A stretch of 64,000 nt of DNA from Bacteroidota bacterium (lineage in GTDB: Bacteria; Bacteroidota; Bacteroidia; Bacteroidales; JAAYUG01). This document shows, one piece after another, positions 63,039 to 64,000 of the stretch. Both the position numbers and the translations under genes were made by a program. The notes beneath the pieces were generated by a model. It did no database searches. It had not been told where the DNA came from and saw nothing but the letters and a program-made list of their open reading frames with translations. The DNA lies in assembly GCA_029571215.1 (NCBI GenBank), contig JAKPTE010000008.1:1-64000 (forward strand). Direction: 5' to 3'. Each line of letters begins with the position of its first letter. The first letter of the stretch is position 1.

Positions 63039-64000
63039 ATGGCCGGAAAAAAAGTTCTTTTCATTGATCGTGATGGTACACTGATCGTTGAACCTCAGGA
63101 TACATTTCAGATTGATTCCCTGGAGCGTCTGGAATTTTTGCCGGGTGTATTCCGAAACCTTCATTACATACGGCATAACTGCGATTATGAACTCGTTATG
63201 GTTAGCAACCAGGATGGTCTGGGAACACCGGCATACCCGCAGGCTGCTTTTGATCTCGTGCAGAATAAACTGATTACTTATTTTACTAACGAAGGAGTTT
63301 TTTTTGATGACATTTATATTGATCCTTCCCTTCCTCATCAAAATTCACCCGGCAGGAAACCGGGTACGGCAATGCTGACGAAATATTTTGGTCCTGGCTA
63401 CAATCTCGCTGAATCGTATGTTATCGGCGATCGTCTCACAGATATTGAACTCGCGCGTAATCTGGGGGCATCCGGAATTCTTATCGGCGATGCATCTCGT
63501 TGGGAAGAGGTGCAAAAAGCTGGCCTCGGCGCATGGTGCGCTCTCATAAGTCCTGACTGGAACCGGATTGCAGAGTTTCTGATGCAGCGCAATCGCTATG
63601 CTCAGGTGAAACGGACAACCAGGGAAACCGATATTTCCGTTTCCATTAGTCTGGATGGAAAAGGTACAGGAAACATTTCCACTGGGATAGGATTTTTTGA
63701 TCATATGCTGGATCAGATTGCACGTCACTCCGGATGTGATATCAGTATCCGGGTAAAAGGAGATCTCCATGTAGATGAGCATCATACAATTGAAGATGTT
63801 GCCCTGTGCCTCGGCGAGGCGTTCCGAACTGCACTCGGCGATATGAAAGGAGTGCAACGGTATGGATTCGCCCTTCCGATGGATGAATCGCGGGCAACGG
63901 TGCTGATTGATTTTGGTGGTCGTCCCTTCTTCCGCTGGAAAGCGGTTTTCCGCAGAGAACGAATCGGAGAATTTCCTGCCGAAATGTTCCCGCACTTTTT
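63039..64000 (+). CDS. hisB: bifunctional histidinol-phosphatase / imidazoleglycerol-phosphate dehydratase (partial, right edge)
   Basis: Not in the track because no stop lies in the window; I translated it from the ATG at 63039, 3 bp after hisC. The N-terminal HAD phosphatase (about 1-160: VLFIDRDGTLIVEPQ, VSNQDGLGT, VIGDRLTDIELARNLGA) is fused to IGPD (from about 190: GIGFFDHMLDQIARHSG, VDEHHTIEDVALCLGEA). The phosphatase lacks the Zn-binding cysteines of E. coli HisB (here SLPHQNSPGRKPG). At least 320 residues are visible. Confidence 0.95.
   Translation, partial: MAGKKVLFIDRDGTLIVEPQDTFQIDSLERLEFLPGVFRNLHYIRHNCDYELVMVSNQDGLGTPAYPQAAFDLVQNKLITYFTNEGVFFDDIYIDPSLPHQNSPGRKPGTAMLTKYFGPGYNLAESYVIGDRLTDIELARNLGASGILIGDASRWEEVQKAGLGAWCALISPDWNRIAEFLMQRNRYAQVKRTTRETDISVSISLDGKGTGNISTGIGFFDHMLDQIARHSGCDISIRVKGDLHVDEHHTIEDVALCLGEAFRTALGDMKGVQRYGFALPMDESRATVLIDFGGRPFFRWKAVFRRERIGEFPAEMFPHF

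Overview
The window reads as a chromosomal segment of a Bacteroidota bacterium, probably near Bacteroidales/Marinilabiliales. The evidence is the family content (DUF3857 proteins, HYC_CC_PP and HMBD metal proteins, a bifunctional HisB, FAS1 and OmpL47 secreted proteins, TPR-SpoIIE phosphatases) and the promoters: several starts are preceded by the Bacteroidota -7 box TAnnTTTG, three of them with a -33 TTG 18-19 bp upstream. Shine-Dalgarno sequences are mostly weak. No IS element, prophage, CRISPR array or rRNA was seen; one tRNA (Lys, anticodon CTT) is present. Many ORF-track starts are TTG codons, and I replaced these with internal ATGs where the protein family supports it.

Layout, left to right. 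1-4610 (minus): a heavy-metal locus, with a CusA-type RND pump cut by the left edge, a metal-binding HMBD lipoprotein and an HYC_CC_PP protein. 4768-12176: metabolism and stress genes, namely formate-THF ligase, glycerate kinase, a D-threonine aldolase/D-serine dehydratase-like enzyme, a secreted lipoprotein of unknown role, a TIM-barrel isomerase-like protein, a DUF2784 membrane protein and an exported glutathione peroxidase. 12180-16251: signalling genes (a GAF/PAS sensor with no output domain, two lone receiver proteins and a Crp/Fnr regulator). 16237-24300: isoaspartyl peptidase, a membrane LTA-synthase-like enzyme, an ECF sigma / membrane anti-sigma-like / DUF4097 operon, an unknown membrane protein and an M28 peptidase.

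24449-32065 is a tripartite efflux operon: TetR (with a palindromic operator just after its promoter), TolC, HlyD, two separate ABC ATPases, a HAD phosphatase and two ABC-2 permeases. The two ATPases carry defects that fall in the same composite nucleotide site. 32128-43447 holds a SemiSWEET, an OM beta-barrel, two DUF3857 proteins (one with an intact Cys-His-Asp triad, one with Cys and His replaced), an SRAP DNA-protein crosslink protein, a three-FAS1 lipoprotein, tRNA-Lys, a lipoprotein MsrB, fRMsr and a tandem universal stress protein.

43774-59545: peptide release factor 3, then a long minus-strand run (SpoIIE phosphatase, SiaC, OmpL47-repeat protein, HD protein, DUF3887, ComB, cyclase family), a GroES-like protein, a LPG-synthase-type flippase, a YihY protein with a soluble C-terminal extension, a periplasmic-sensing histidine kinase and a 14-TM MFS exporter. 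59639-64000 is the start of the histidine operon (hisG, hisD, hisC, hisB, cut by the right edge). It is preceded by a complete transcription attenuator: promoter, a 20-residue leader peptide with five His codons, an antiterminator and an intrinsic terminator. The attenuator is the most striking regulatory structure in the window.
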